This document shows positions 23,491 through 35,533 of a stretch of DNA of 64,000 nt, piece after piece. The DNA lies in contig NW_004624732.1 of NCBI RefSeq assembly GCF_000247695.1, positions 19,654,180 through 19,718,179 of the forward strand. The letters run 5' to 3'. The first letter of the stretch is position 1. Each line of letters opens with the position of its first letter. Made by a program: the position numbers and the translations under genes. This DNA comes from Heterocephalus glaber. Lineage: Eukaryota; Chordata; Mammalia; Rodentia; Bathyergidae. Below the pieces are notes generated by a model. It had not been told where the DNA came from. It saw only the letters and a program-made list of their open reading frames with translations, and did no database searches.

Positions 23491-24184
23491 TGCTTATCTT
23501 GTTTAATGAACTTAAGCAAATGAAATTGTGAATGTTTTCTGAGAGCAACTTCAATGAAATTCAGAGGCAGAATTTCTCATGAACATCAGACACTTTTCTG
23601 TCTCTTTATAGACCTTGGCATGCCACATGTTAGAATTTCATGATCGGCCTTAGTTTGATTGATCCTGGAGATGTTGGTCCTAGGGTGACTAATGCTTCCA
23701 AATTAGGTGACCCTGCACTAAAGAGGTTAATAGGTGTAGTTACAAGAACCCTTTGCATTTTGCCCTCCAAATCCTATTTATTCGATGAAGAGAAACATCT
23801 TTTGTCTCTATAGCACATCATTTCATGAATTCTGGACTAATTTATTGTTTGTAAGAAACCGTACTTAAATGGTTCTAGTTCTCACATTTTCCAGGCCTTC
23901 CCATATAGCCACCCTATTCTACAGGTCATACTTGTCTTTCACTATCTTGAAAACTTATCTGCCATCTTGCCAAAAAGGTGATGAGTCCACCATCCCACAC
24001 TGCAACCTCTCAATTACTACACTTTTTAATTTTGATGACTTGAAACTGTTCCTCTAAGTGAAGTTCAAATTCAAATATCTCAAGATCTTCCACTGACATA
24101 TCATTGCAGACTTCTTAATCCATTAATTCATATCTATTGTTTTCTAGATCTCATTAACATTTCAAAGTTCCTGAACTCTAAGTA
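23491..24184. other. Unassigned sequence, no gene seen
   Basis: No recognised feature. A pyrimidine-rich, LINE2-like texture is present near 23880-24060 but is not strong enough to call. Confidence 0.25.
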
Positions 24185-24300
24185 GTAATGATTCTCAACT
24201 CTGATACGTAGGATTGTTATCAGTAGAAACTTAAAAATTTATATTTGCTTACTTTCCACCTGCAAGGATTTTGATTCCATTGATTTGACATAAGTTGTGA
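24185..24300 (+). mobile_element. MER5A-like hAT fragment
   Basis: agtaatgattctcaactctg, gttatcagtagaaacttaaa and aaggattttgattccattga follow the MER5A order (cagtggttctcaac, ttggaatcacctggggagct, agattctgatttaatt). Confidence 0.5.
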
Positions 24301-25745
24301 GCAACCATATGCTTAAAAAATCTTTTGTGTGTTTCCAATAGACAGCTATTTGTTAATACCAGTATTCACTTTCCTTCAATTAATCCCCTTTTTATTTGAT
24401 AGAAATTTCACTGAATCCATTCTACAGACCTTCATTGGGCCACTTTTTGCTGAAAGTCTTAACTCCCTTTCACTTTGATCTCAAGCCACTCGGTCTTGAA
24501 GCTCACACACCAAAATCATCTCATGATCTTCAGACTCCTGACTTTTATCACCTGGGCTATATGACCTCCTGGAATCAATGAAATGATCACAAAGAGACCT
24601 GTCATGGTCCATCGGGGAGCCTAGTTTTCAACCACAAGCACACTTGCATTTCCACATTTCAATTCTTCTATGCCATGGTTCCATCTCTGATTTGAGAAGG
24701 GTTTCTCCACTCTCACTTTTCCTCCTGCTATCATAGCCAAGAAAAACATTCTGTACTCTTCCTTAGGCTGGATCCTATAAAGGGAGGTCCTCACAGTCTT
24801 CCTGCTATCTAGGACTAGAAACCCTCAAATCATTTAAACATTGTTGCATGAGTTTTGTTTTATCTTGGCTCATTTTAACTTTAGGCCTCACCAAGCCTGT
24901 TATCTGCTAAAACATTGAAATACGTTCTGATTACAAAAAACTTACTAAATTCATTCATGCTGGTGCTTATTAGGTATTACTTCCAAATCTTCCATCATGG
25001 TTCCTAATTTTTAACATCATTAAATCAAAGTCCTAGGTCATATAAACCATAAAAGTTAGGTGAAAACAGTGAGGTTTCCTCTCTGTGATCACTAAACTCT
25101 CTCAGATCACTAGAGTCTGTAAGCAACCCACCTGGACTCCAAGGGAACCTAGGCCAGCTGTCTTTCTACAGATGTGGTACATGGGAGATGACAGTGTTTG
25201 CTTGGAGGACTTTTGCTGAGAAAACAGAGAAGCTGAAAATTGGCCATTGGGCTTCACAGGTTGTGATTTTCAAAGTTTCAAAGAAGGACTTAGGTAAATT
25301 CAGAAATCCCAGTAAGTATTCAGCATAATTCACCTGGATTCTATTTGAACATCTCTGAGTTAAATCTTCCTGAGTATTTTAAATTAGCCTCTATGGTTTC
25401 TGTCAAGAAATGTAGGTAGTTTTGGAGGATATGATAGGATTTTTCTGAGACTGAAATTTTCCCTCTTGGATAAAGTCCTCCAGTGAAGGCTTCCATCTTC
25501 AGCATTACAGAAGAAAGGGAATCACCACTCTTTCATATAGCTATATTGACTTTCCATGAAGGAGAAGATTATTAAAAGTATTTTAAATGTCCAAGACAGA
25601 GAAAGAAAACTGCCTTTCGGGAAGGAGCGTTTGTCAAAGTGCTCCAAGCATGTTACCAGGGTGACAGAGAGAAGACTATGGGGCTGATACTGCAACTGCT
25701 AAGGTTCCATCAAACCAAATTCGGATGACATCTAAATGACACTAA
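24301..25745. other. Unique sequence, no gene seen
   Basis: Moderate-GC DNA lacking recognisable repeats over long stretches. Possibly single-copy and slowly evolving, but conservation cannot be judged from one sequence. Confidence 0.3.
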
Positions 25746-25747
25746 GG

Positions 25748-25972
25748 CAGGATTTCTCAGCATTGGCACTGATGACATCTTATGCCAGCCTGTTTTTCTT
25801 GTAATGGACTGCTCTATGTGTTGTAGATATTTAGCAGCATCTCTGCCCTCTATCTCCTAGAAGCCAGAAACACCTCAACCCCAGCTGGGACAGCTAAAGT
25901 TATCTCCCTACATTGTCAAATAGGTATCCCCAAGGTAAGGGAGTGAATACTTTCCTGGCTGAGAACCACTGT
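25748..25972 (-). mobile_element. MER20 (hAT-Charlie non-autonomous DNA transposon)
   Basis: Full length of about 225 bp. It starts caggatttctcagcattggc and ends gctgagaaccactg, the terminal inverted repeats of MER20. Internal blocks tagatatttagcagcatctc and acattgtcaaataggtatcc also fit. Flanks cactaagg and tactaaaa are consistent with a diverged 8-bp target-site duplication. MER20 copies are known to have been recruited as regulatory elements in placental mammals. Nothing here shows that this copy is used. Confidence 0.87.
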
Positions 25973-25979
25973 ACTAAAA

Positions 25980-27133
25980 GGTAAAGAATATCCTTTGTTC
26001 TTATTCAATCAGACTACTGAATAAGGAAAACTGAGCTTTCTTGTGTGGCATTATGCAGGGTAGATTACAAGTGAAAAGGACCAGCAAACTACATTGGCTT
26101 CTGAGTTACCATAATGCAGAAAATGTGAACTCATTGGTGGCAGGAAAGGAAGAAAGAAGAAAAGGGAAATATGTTAGTGAGAAGAAAGGAGGTAAGACAT
26201 AGGAATCAGCCCAATAGTGATGGAGCTTGAGGAACAGTGAAAAGAATGATGATTCTTTTTTTCTATGACTTCAGTAGTGTATTGAATATTACTACTCCCA
26301 CTGCCCTCACTTTGGAGAAAGATCTTTTTTGTGATTTCTTCCCTTCCGTCTTTGGTCTTTGTCCAAGGACAAGTGGGATATCTGCCCTGGGTATGACGGA
26401 AGAGCACAGATTTGCACAAAATGAGGGCCGTTTGGAATTAAAGCCATTGGAAACACAGAGGACAACTCTGAGCCTCCCAAGCACCTGAGGAAATGATGTT
26501 ACATTCTGTGGAGAGAATGTCAGATGGAAAAAATTGGGAATATTATATAATATCATAGATGAAGGCTTCCACCTAGAGAGGGGAAAGAGGGGGAACATAA
26601 AAAAAAAAAGTCAGGAGAGTAATCAAAGACTAGGCAAAGGAGAAAAGTTTCTAGGAGGGTAAGTCAGTGTGAATAATTCAGGGAGCTAAGGATCATGAAA
26701 AATAAGAGGGGACTAAAGGGGATGTATAAATAAAAGACATGAGGTATTCACTGAAGAATAGCAGAGTCAGGAATTACAAAATGTGAGCTATGTCCTGTTG
26801 GGATTATATAGAGGCCTAAGGTGAATGGTGCTAAAATTTTGTTAGAATGAGATAGGTACCAAAAATTAAAAAGAAAAAAGAAAAGTAAGAAACTGAATAC
26901 TAACATGCCAGGAAAGAAAGATAAGCATTTCTGTGAGGAAAACGAGATCAAAGTCTACAAGAGGAATGTGTAAATGAAAATAAGAAACAAAACAATTGAA
27001 AACATGAGAAATAAACGCTCCATACGTATTACAGTTTTTTGCTAGAACAGGGAGAGTTCTGTGTTTTAACAGATATACAAAAAATAATTTCTTTCTCCTT
27101 CACTGGTTTTAAGCTGTGCTGACCCTTTTTAAA
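25980..27133. other. Unassigned AT/purine-rich sequence, no gene seen
   Basis: Open frames of 80-111 codons overlap on both strands at 26174-26598 but have no recognisable domain. The region is purine-rich on the plus strand (many GAAA and GGAGA runs). Confidence 0.3.
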
Positions 27134-27144
27134 AAGATCTAAGC

Positions 27145-27235
27145 GGGGCTGGGGATTTAGCTCAGTGGTTTCGCCTCCGGCTGCGCAAGCACAAGCACTC
27201 GAATTCGATCCCTGGTACCAAAAAAAAAAAAAAAA
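27145..27235 (+). mobile_element. ID-like SINE with target-site duplication
   Basis: ggggctggggatttagctca (A box), ccggctgcgcaagcacaagc, ctcgaattcgatccctggta (B box) and a long poly(A) tail. Flanks aagatctaagc (27134-27144) and aagaactaagc (27236-27246) form an 11-bp duplication with one mismatch. Confidence 0.93.
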
Positions 27236-27249
27236 AAGAACTAAGCAAA

Positions 27250-28785
27250 GATGGACACAATTGAGTCTTGCACTATTTATGACAAAAAGAAGTGTATGCT
27301 ATTTTTTCAAAAATTGAAAAAAAATGGCTCCAAAAAGAAAAAATAATTTTTTTCTCTAAATGTCAAAATCAGGAACAGAAGCACATCCACAAGAATCACT
27401 AATGCTGCAGTATTTATAGCAAGCACTCCTGGCGTGGGGAAACGGGTGGTAGATTTTCTATGAACTTTGTGCTCCATTCATCTGTTACTCTTCAGACTTG
27501 TGCTACATTTCTGCAAGAGACTTCAATTTTCCTGCAACAGGAAAGATGTGTGGGTTATCTTTACTTAGTTTTAGAAATGCAAAATAACATGAAAAGCCTA
27601 TTAATTGGCCCTTAAATAGGATGGTTTAGCTATTTAAACTATGGTCCTTTATTTTTGTATAGCCATTAAGGTAAGGGTGAACACTAAAAGTGTGAAGCCT
27701 TGGCCTTGCCTGCATGTAGCTTGTTGAATCCCACTCTGCCTGTCACAGATTCCCACAATAAGTGAAAATTGTAGACATTGGTATGCAGCATGTATTCATG
27801 AATCAGTCTTAAAAAAATCAGGCTGCAATCCTCAAGCATTTCATCCTTTATGTATTGATGGATTTGATCTGTGCATTTACCATCTACAAGAAAAAAAGAA
27901 GAAAAAAAACTCTTCAGTAACTACAAAGTTACTCGCTAATGTGAACTTATTTGCCAGGCATAGCTGCAGTATTTCTGCCCAGGTTGTTTTTACTATTCCT
28001 ATTGAGGAAAATCTTTGGAATCTCTTTTGTAGAGGCCTGTACTAGAGACAAAGGATGACTGGAGACAGAAGAATGAGAAATACTTCCTTTTCTCACATGC
28101 TAAAGACAGAGTTAGCCACTATCAATGTTCCCAGCACTTAGTGGTGAATAGTCAGGGAAACCCACAACAGACAGAGAAATATGTGCATGGTGCTTTGAAA
28201 TCTGTTAAATTTCAGGTGGGTAAAGGCAGCCTGGGGGACAAACCATGACTGGCATGGAAATGGAAACATTCAGAATATTCAAAGATTATAGACCATGGTG
28301 GAACTATTAAAAGAAAGACATACTTAAAATTAACAACATGCAGAAAATATAAGAAGAATGTTCTGAAAACTCCATTTGCTTACAAACAGTGTTGCTAACT
28401 TCTGAGAGTGGCTTTGGGTTTTGATGGATAATATGGGGCCAAGAAGGAAAGTCCACATCAACCCCCAGAGCCAGCTTCTGAGGCTGCCTCTAAGGACAGA
28501 GTTTGTGCACAAAAAGAGGCTACAGCTAGATTCACACTAACTTCTTAGTTATGTCCTTTCACTGAAATGTTATCAGGTAGGAAAAGAACTTGGCTTTGCC
28601 ATCCAGAAAAGGCTCCCAAACAATCAGCATAGGTTGAATGGGAGTTGATCAGGACTTTGCCAGAGCCCTGTTGTTTAGGACTCTTTTCCTGGAATTAAAA
28701 GTCACAAAGGCAAGACTGAGACAAGGTGCTGTTCTTCCTGCTGATGCTTGTGTAACAAGCAGACATTTGATTGTCTGCCATTGAT
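27250..28785. other. Unique sequence, no confirmed gene
   Basis: Mostly single-copy-looking DNA. An exon-like open segment at 27684-27883 on the minus strand is discussed under findings. Confidence 0.3.
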
Positions 28786-28789
28786 CACA

Positions 28790-28920
28790 CTTTAATTACT
28801 GTGCTTGTGTATTCAGGCAGCACCATGTCCTGAAGTCAGACAGATCTGCTTCAGATTAGGTTCCAGCCCAATCATTAACCTTGTGAAGCTGGGTGAATTC
28901 TGTAATCTACTTCCTGCCTT
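28790..28920 (+). mobile_element. MIR SINE
   Basis: caccatgtcctgaagtcaga, cagatctgcttcagattagg, ccttgtgaagctgggtgaat and tctgtaatctacttcctgcc follow the 5'-to-CORE order of MIR. Confidence 0.55.
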
Positions 28921-29698
28921 CCCTCTCTTCCTTTCTTTCATGTTTGATATTTCTATTCCCAAGCATTTATTTGTATAATTTGGTTTCTTTTTATTAGCTA
29001 TACATGCATATAGATTAAAAGGAATCAATTCTACAAATATTACTATAACAATCATCGACTCTTACTTTCCTTTCATTTTTATTTCCTCAAGAAAGACATT
29101 TGTTTGTTTTCTAAACTGAATCTTTGATGCTAAATATCATGCTGCCATTTGTTACTATTGATTTTGTTTAAAATGCTTTCTAGTGAATCCCTCCATGGCA
29201 TGTAAAAATTTACATTTCTGTCACTTGATATTTTGCCTCTGTTCATATGCCCCCCCTAAACATACATACACCCAGTCTCTGTCTTCTATCCCAATCTTTC
29301 TGGCAACACAGGTAAAGTATAACTAAGTGGAAATTCAGTGTTTACAATTCTATGACTATATAACTGCACCCATTCACAATTGAGGCACACATTTTGCCCT
29401 GTTAGCTTTGCATTACTTGTACAATTTGTTTGACTTTGGAGGAATTGGGGGGGGGTGATTTGTTTTGTTTTTCTATTTTTTATTTGTCTAGTTTTATAAA
29501 TGCTTATAAGTTGTCAAACACTAACCATATCTCATGTAATTCTCCTGTCAGTATGTTCACTTGTATTTGGTATTATATTACTTTTTGTCTTCTTTTCTCA
29601 GCAATCTCTTATCTGTTCTGGTTTAGACTGGAATGCCTTTATAGACAAGGTGAAGCCATTATTCTACTAAGTATTATCCAACAGAAATGAAAGAGGAA

Positions 29699-29805
29699 GC
29701 TAGGCACAGGGATGCGTGGCTGCAACCTAGCACTTTGAGGCAGGAGGACTGCAAGCTCAAGCCCAGCCCAGACAACTTAGCCACTTAGCTAGACCCTGGG
29801 TGTAC
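29699..29805 (+). mobile_element. B1-like SINE
   Basis: gctaggcacagggatgcgtg, gctgcaacctagcactttga, ggcaggaggactgcaagctc and agacaacttagccacttagc, ending in a CA-repeat tail. Diverged 7SL-derived copy. Confidence 0.6.
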
Positions 29806-29849
29806 ACACACACACACACACACACAGACACATACACACACACACACAT
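29803..29849. repeat. (CA)n microsatellite at a SINE 3' end
   Basis: CA repeats with GA and TA interruptions, arising in the tail of the preceding B1-like SINE. Confidence 0.93.
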
Positions 29850-29994
29850 GCATGTGAAATCTGAGGTCACATACTTAAGGATGTCATATTTAAAGTAAAA
29901 ATATATTCTATTTAACCCAGTATATCCAAAATACTGTAATTTCAACATATAATTAACTTGCTTTAGAAATGCACAATACTTTTCCCACTAAGAG

Positions 29995-30185
29995 GAGTGA
30001 TCAGCAAACCTATGGGCAAATACTACCTGCTACCTGATATTGTAGTGGAAGCACAGCCAGTGCCATTTGCTATTTCTTAGTTATTTTTTATCCACTGTTG
30101 CTTTGTGTTGATATGACAGAATTTTTGGTCCCATGAAGTCTGAAATAGTTACTCTCTAGTCCTTTGTAGAAAACATATGTTAAAC
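29995..30185 (-). mobile_element. hAT-type non-autonomous DNA transposon, degraded
   Basis: gagtgatcagcaaacctatg, gtggaagcacagccagtgcc, ccactgttgctttgtgttga and aaatagttactctctagtcc match, in reverse order, the common mammalian element with ends CAGGGGTCGGCAAAC. Two further copies are at 57005 and 61330. Confidence 0.5.
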
Positions 30186-30189
30186 CTTG

Positions 30190-31050
30190 GATTCTAACAC
30201 ACTCATGTTGGACTAATCACATCTCAAGTACTTGAGAACTAGATGCGACTCAAGGTCAGTACACTGGACCTCTCTTCTCCACAATTTTAGAGATCTCCTT
30301 TCCTCTGTATTGACTTATAGCCCAATATTCTATTCTTTCTTTGCTTTTAATTTTCCTTCCATCTTTCAATAGAGGTCCTCCTCTATCATCTTACTCAGAA
30401 AGGTATATGAAAAGTAAAATTTATGGACTTTTATGTTTATTGTGTCTTCAAAATCAGTCCATATGTTGATAGGTATAAAATTCCTGATGCAGAAGTATTT
30501 ATTCCAAGATTAAAACTTAGCAGCATTGTCTTTTAACATTCAAGGTTGCTTATGACAATTTGAAAACCCTTTAATTATTGATCCTTTTTATGAGACTACA
30601 TATGTGTTTGTCTCAGGAAGGTTATAAATTTCATTTGTTCAGAATATTCAGAGTTTTTATAATATTTGGCCTCATTTTCTATTTATAAATACATACTTAA
30701 ATTCCCTGTATTAGTGTCACTACTTTTAATGATGCCTCATGTTCCTTTGTTTCTACTTCCTAAGTACCTGCTAGAACTATTTTATGAATGGTTTGGGATT
30801 ACTTTCTTCTTTGTTTATTACTTATTTTTTGTATATACTAAGTTGCTTCTTATTTTCTCATGCCTATGTAAGACAATCCCATAATCTGTTGTTAGTTTTT
30901 CTGTATCTATCTACTTTACATCTTCTAAAATACATACACATTTTCTTTTTTGTTGTATATGAATGCCTGTAAACAAATCTTTAATGCAATTCTCAGCAGA
31001 TTTGGAGGTAGTGAGTTTGTACTTAACCTACCAATAGGAAAAAAAATCCA
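30190..31050. other. T-rich sequence, no gene seen
   Basis: Low-complexity T-rich DNA. Hydrophobic open frames (FSLLF-type) reflect base composition. Confidence 0.3.
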
Positions 31051-31054
31051 CATA

Positions 31055-31195
31055 TTACTTTCTGATTCTTTGTTTTCTCATCTTTAAAGTGGAGATAATA
31101 ATATTGAATTTATACAGTTGTTATGGAGATTAGAAATAATATTTTCCGGGAACCTTGTCTGTCACCTAGAAATTCCATAAAAATAAATAAAACAC
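31055..31195 (+). mobile_element. MIR SINE 3' half
   Basis: ttgttttctcatctttaaag, tggagataataatattgaat and gttgttatggagattagaaa represent MIR CORE to 3' domain. Confidence 0.5.
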
Positions 31196-31199
31196 CTAT

Positions 31200-32295
31200 A
31201 TTTAACTCCTCAAGAACAAGAAATAGTAGCTACCAAGTTAGATAATATCAAGAGAGAAAGAAGAAGTATAGATTGTAACACTCAAACTTCTGTTTTAAAA
31301 TTGAAGTATAGATTCAATTCCACTTGTACATCCTTATCTCAGCCCTTCAGGAGACTATTCATTACACTATGCCATTAACTGCTTGCACTATGACATATAT
31401 ATTAGTAAAACTCAGGCTAATTATGAAAAAAGTAAAAAAAAAAGTTTTCTAAGGCTAGGATTTTAAAAAATAAATATATATTATTTAAATGAGCTGTGTA
31501 ATCTCGACTATTTGCATAGTAGCTCAGTATTCATCTCTTGTCATCATGTTTAATACTATGCATATTCACTACTTTCCATTTCTCATAGGCTGGAACTGGG
31601 ATAAGGCCCAAAATACAAGATGATAGCAAGTGGGCCTATTCTCTGCACTGTGTGACAGATGTAGATCCAGGACAGAGCTCATGTGCTGGGAGTGAAAAAT
31701 GGACTTGAGTAATGAAGAAACTGTCCATCCCCCAACAGGAAATGCTGAACCAAAACGAAAAGAAAGACATGAATTGGGGTTTGCAACAAATAAAAACAGG
31801 AGAGCAGAAACTGCATCAAGATCTAGACAACTTACAGCGAGATTCAAAATAATTCCTCATGTCTTAGAACTTTCCTGTGGATTGCTGCTTTGCTGAGAAT
31901 GCTATTCATCCTGCACTCACACACACACACCTTTTTCACTCTTCATACTGAGAAAAATGCATATGATATTGAATTGATTTATTTGTTCCCAATTTTGTCA
32001 AATCTGTTCTTCAAAGTTCATGGCCAGTCCCCTTTTGAGCCTAGCCTTGTTTTAGTATATGTTATTGTTTTTCCCAAGTGGTCTCCCTTCACTATAAACA
32101 ATTAGGTTAAATTTCCAAATATCATTATACATGAGATTCCTAAATATACTTGCAAAGTGCAAAAAGTTAAAATTCAGCCTCCAAATTTCTCACCATTTTC
32201 AGAATGAAGATCTTGCTTGACCAGTCTAAACAAATAAATATAAAAAAGCTTAACAAATATCAAGTGTGAATGAGAATACTGAAAGTCATTTTGAG
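31200..32295. other. Unassigned sequence, no gene seen
   Basis: A moderately GC-rich stretch at 31570-31880 has overlapping open frames on both strands (65 codons plus, 92 codons minus). I recognise no domain or splice layout. Confidence 0.3.
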
Positions 32296-32299
32296 GAAG

Positions 32300-32480
32300 T
32301 GGTTAAAAGTAAGGCTCTGGGAATTTATAGCCTGGATTCAGATCCCACCCCACTAGCTGTGTGTTCACTGGCAGCCTACTCAAGTGCTGGTACTTCTGTC
32401 TCCTGATCTCTCAAATGAGGTGATCACAAGAAAACCTAGTTCATATGGCTTTTAACAGACTGTCAATGAAATAATTTTTA
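32300..32480 (+). mobile_element. MIR SINE
   Basis: agtaaggctctgggaattta, tagcctggattcagatccca, ctagctgtgtgttcactggc and gatctctcaaatgaggtgat form a near full-length MIR in order. Confidence 0.6.
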
Positions 32481-32484
32481 AAAA

Positions 32485-34250
32485 ATAAAAATTCCTATTT
32501 CATCTCAAAATCTTAATATAATTATCAACTATTGTTAGTTTTAAAACATGCATTGACAAAAAGAGCAACATTTGTAGTGAACATAAGTTCACTACAAATG
32601 TACCTGCATACATTGAAAACAAAGAAATAGTAATCATAGGACATATTTATTCTGTAGATGATATATGGAAGATACCTGGGATTGCAAATTGATTTTAGTA
32701 TGTTTTTGTCACTAGCGTTTTAGAACCTATGGGTCTAACATGATTATATCCAAGGTTTTTTTTTTTTAACTTACTACACATGCCACTTATGAAGGCAATG
32801 TCTTAAAAACATTTGAAATCCTAGAATCATTTTAAAAATCAGATAAAAGTTTTTGGAAAATGCAGGAAAATGTATAAATACAAATGTGTACAAATTAGGT
32901 ATTCTGTGACTTCCATTTCAAAGAGATAATAGAAAAGTAGGACTTGATGTTTAGAAGGCAGCAAGTGCAATAAATGCTATATATTAATTATCATTTCATG
33001 TTATAAGGAATATGTGGGATGTTTCTACCACATACTTCACACAAGTAAAAAAAATCTTCAAAATAATTAGAAGTTAACAGAAATTTAAATTATGCCTTCA
33101 GTGAAACTAGAAACTACTCATGATGAGCTTTTGTTCAAAGAGTAACTAATCTACAGAAGAAAAAATAAGAGATACATAAGATGAAGAGCTCAGAAAAATG
33201 TTGAGACAACTGAATTCTCCAGAGTAGAATCTTCTTGCCTTGAAGAATCCAAACCATGTTCTTAAGACAGTAACAATAGGGTACTTGCTTCACTTCTGTA
33301 ATGTTTCCATGACCCTATATAGTAGTTTAAAGGGAAGAGAAAGGTAGACCCAAATGAGGAATGATAGAGAAGCCATTTGAACAGGAAAAAAACAGTGTGT
33401 AAAACAATATATAACAGATTTTAATTTTGAATAACCGAGAAGCTTCATTGTCCGGGACGAAATAAAAACCAAATCATCTTGAACATGATTACTGTGTGTT
33501 GTATGAAACTCTGCTGTGTTCTAGAAAGAATTCCTTCTGGAAGATTGATCTTTGCTCCAATTTTATGACCCTACGAGTAGTTGAATAAAGAAAATACATT
33601 TTATTTTCAAGTGACTAATACTAAAATAGAGAACAACACAATGTACAGAGATATTACTTTAAACAGCTCCCCCAAAAAATAGGTGGTTAAGGAAAGTAAA
33701 ATAAATTGTAAAAGTTTAAAAAGTCTTCAAAAAGAAAAAAAATTGACACCAACCTAATAAAAGTGCTCACCATATATAAATTTAAGGAAATTAAGACGAT
33801 GAAATGAAATAAAAAACATTCAAATTTTAGGAACTAACACTTCTTTTAAAAGTGAAAGAAGAAAAACAAATATAGAGACTACTAACAACAGAGAAATAGC
33901 AAAGAATATAGATAAGAAATTAAAAGAAGAGAAATGAACAATGAGTTTAAAGAAATTATAAATAAATACCCACTTGGAAAGACTATGGAAATAAAATATT
34001 TTCATATTTATATCCTAAAAGAATAAAAAAGATCAAATTTTAAAATAATACAAGATAAAATACCAGAAAATCTTCCAAAATTCAAATAAGATTCAAAATT
34101 ATGGACTGAAAAGAAATAACATTCTCCTAAAAAGTTCGAGATAAAAATGGTCATTAGCACACTATACCTTTGAAAAATCAATTGATGTTTAAAATGCCAT
34201 TTTAGATGTGTTCAGATGTGCACTCTCACAAGTTCAGAATGTGGCTGTAT
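32485..34250. other. A-rich sequence, possibly old LINE-derived, no gene seen
   Basis: Strongly A-rich on the plus strand, especially 33600-34140. The texture is like degraded L1 or HAL1 ORF1 sequence, but no block could be matched with certainty. Confidence 0.25.
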
Positions 34251-34254
34251 ACGG

Positions 34255-34564
34255 CTTTTTAAAGGGTGGCTATGTTATAATAGAGGGTTTTGACTTAGGT
34301 TGGGCCTGATGTTATCTGACTAATGTTTTTATAAGAGAAAAAAGTTGGACATGTAGAAACAGACTAGGAATTCATGTATACAAAGGGAGAAGCATTGGAA
34401 GAGGCAGGAAGTAGGTTACCATGTGAAAGTCAAATAGAGAGCCCTGGAAGAAGAAAAGGCCAGATCCTTAATCTTTGACCTCCAGACTTCAGGTCACTGA
34501 GAAAATACATTTCTATGCAACATATAATCTATGGTTTTGTTATGGAAGGTCTCACAAACTAAGA
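34255..34564 (+). mobile_element. MLT1-like LTR (MaLR)
   Basis: Blocks taatgtttttataagagaaa, gtaggttaccatgtgaaagt, cttaatctttgacctccaga and tttgttatggaaggtctcac followed by aaactaagaca correspond to the second half of an MLT1 LTR, including its typical 3' end. Solo LTR fragment with no internal sequence. A non-coding relic. Confidence 0.6.
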
Positions 34565-35430
34565 CAAGGAGATTCAAAGCAGCATAATATATATCAAGTG
34601 ATATACGAGGCAAAAAAGAAGTCTGAGACAGATCTTAAACAGTAATAGGAAAACTAAGAGGACATTTACACAATGCCTCTTAAGACCTAGAGGAGAGAAT
34701 AGTTGAAGAATTTTGTAGCCAGTCAAAATGCCACAACTCAAATGCTACAGATAAGTATTTATGTGCATATTAGAACCCAGACAATACATTTTTCTTGAAC
34801 TCTTTTATCAAAAACCCTATAGAATTTAATTTAATCAACAGAAACACTGGGTGTCTAATTAACAGTAAAATACCTCACTGTGAGGAATAAATTGATTTAA
34901 ATTAGACTAAGTCAAAAACATTTTAGTGTCATTTATGGATATAGGACAAAGTGAACTTGTTATAAACAGCATTAATGTTTAAACAGCAAAATAGATTAAA
35001 TGTGGAGGTGAGAACCAGCAGCAAAATACAACCTCTTTGAGACCTGGAATACAAACACCCAAAAATATCAACTTAGAGAAATATCAAGAAGAGAAAAAGA
35101 AGTAGAGCACTGGGAATCAAGAAAGAGCCAACAGGAAAACTAGAAATCACGGAAAAACTGGAAAACTGAAGACAACATATAGAAAAGAACGAAGTAATCT
35201 GAGACACTAACACAGGCTGCTGGGAGGACATCTCTCTGCAAGCACACCAAGAGAGTCAGCCAGACTAGAGATAAACACTGCACATGACCAGACCTGACAC
35301 ACTAGAACCAACAAAAGCCCATGTTTATTGTAAGCTGCAATGACAGCACAGGTTTTATACTCTGAAAGTGACTCCTTCTATGTGGCAGGCTTGTGTTGGA
35401 GAAGAAATTCAGTGCAGAACCCACCATATT
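34565..35430. other. A-rich sequence, possibly the outer 5' UTR of L1 element A
   Basis: Adenine-rich DNA. The part from about 35100 onward (gagagtcagccagactagag, ccagacctgacacactagaa) may belong to the 5' end of element A, whose exact start I cannot fix. Confidence 0.3.
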
Positions 35431-35446
35431 TGAGAAGGAGAAATTT

Positions 35447-35533
35447 TTTTTTGGGGGGGGGTACCGGGGATCAAACCTGCATCCTTGTGCTTGAGCAGCA
35501 GGTGGTGAAACCACTGAGCTAAATCCCCGACCT
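35447..35533 (-). mobile_element. ID-like SINE in the 5' part of L1 A, with target-site duplication
   Basis: The plus strand shows a short T-run and G-run, ggtaccggggatcaaacctg, catccttgtgcttgagcagc and ccactgagctaaatccccga. Flanks gagaaggagaaattt (35432-35446) and gagaaggacaaattt (from 35534) differ at one base, marking the insertion site. Confidence 0.92.

Noticed and set aside
23264..23554. 96-codon minus-strand frame with an acceptor-like ttgttcacttgtag
   Set aside because: The region has the block order of an old MaLR-type LTR on the plus strand, so the exon-like look is probably accidental.
26174..26598. Overlapping open frames on both strands
   Set aside because: No similarity or splice layout; the purine-rich composition makes stops rare in some frames.
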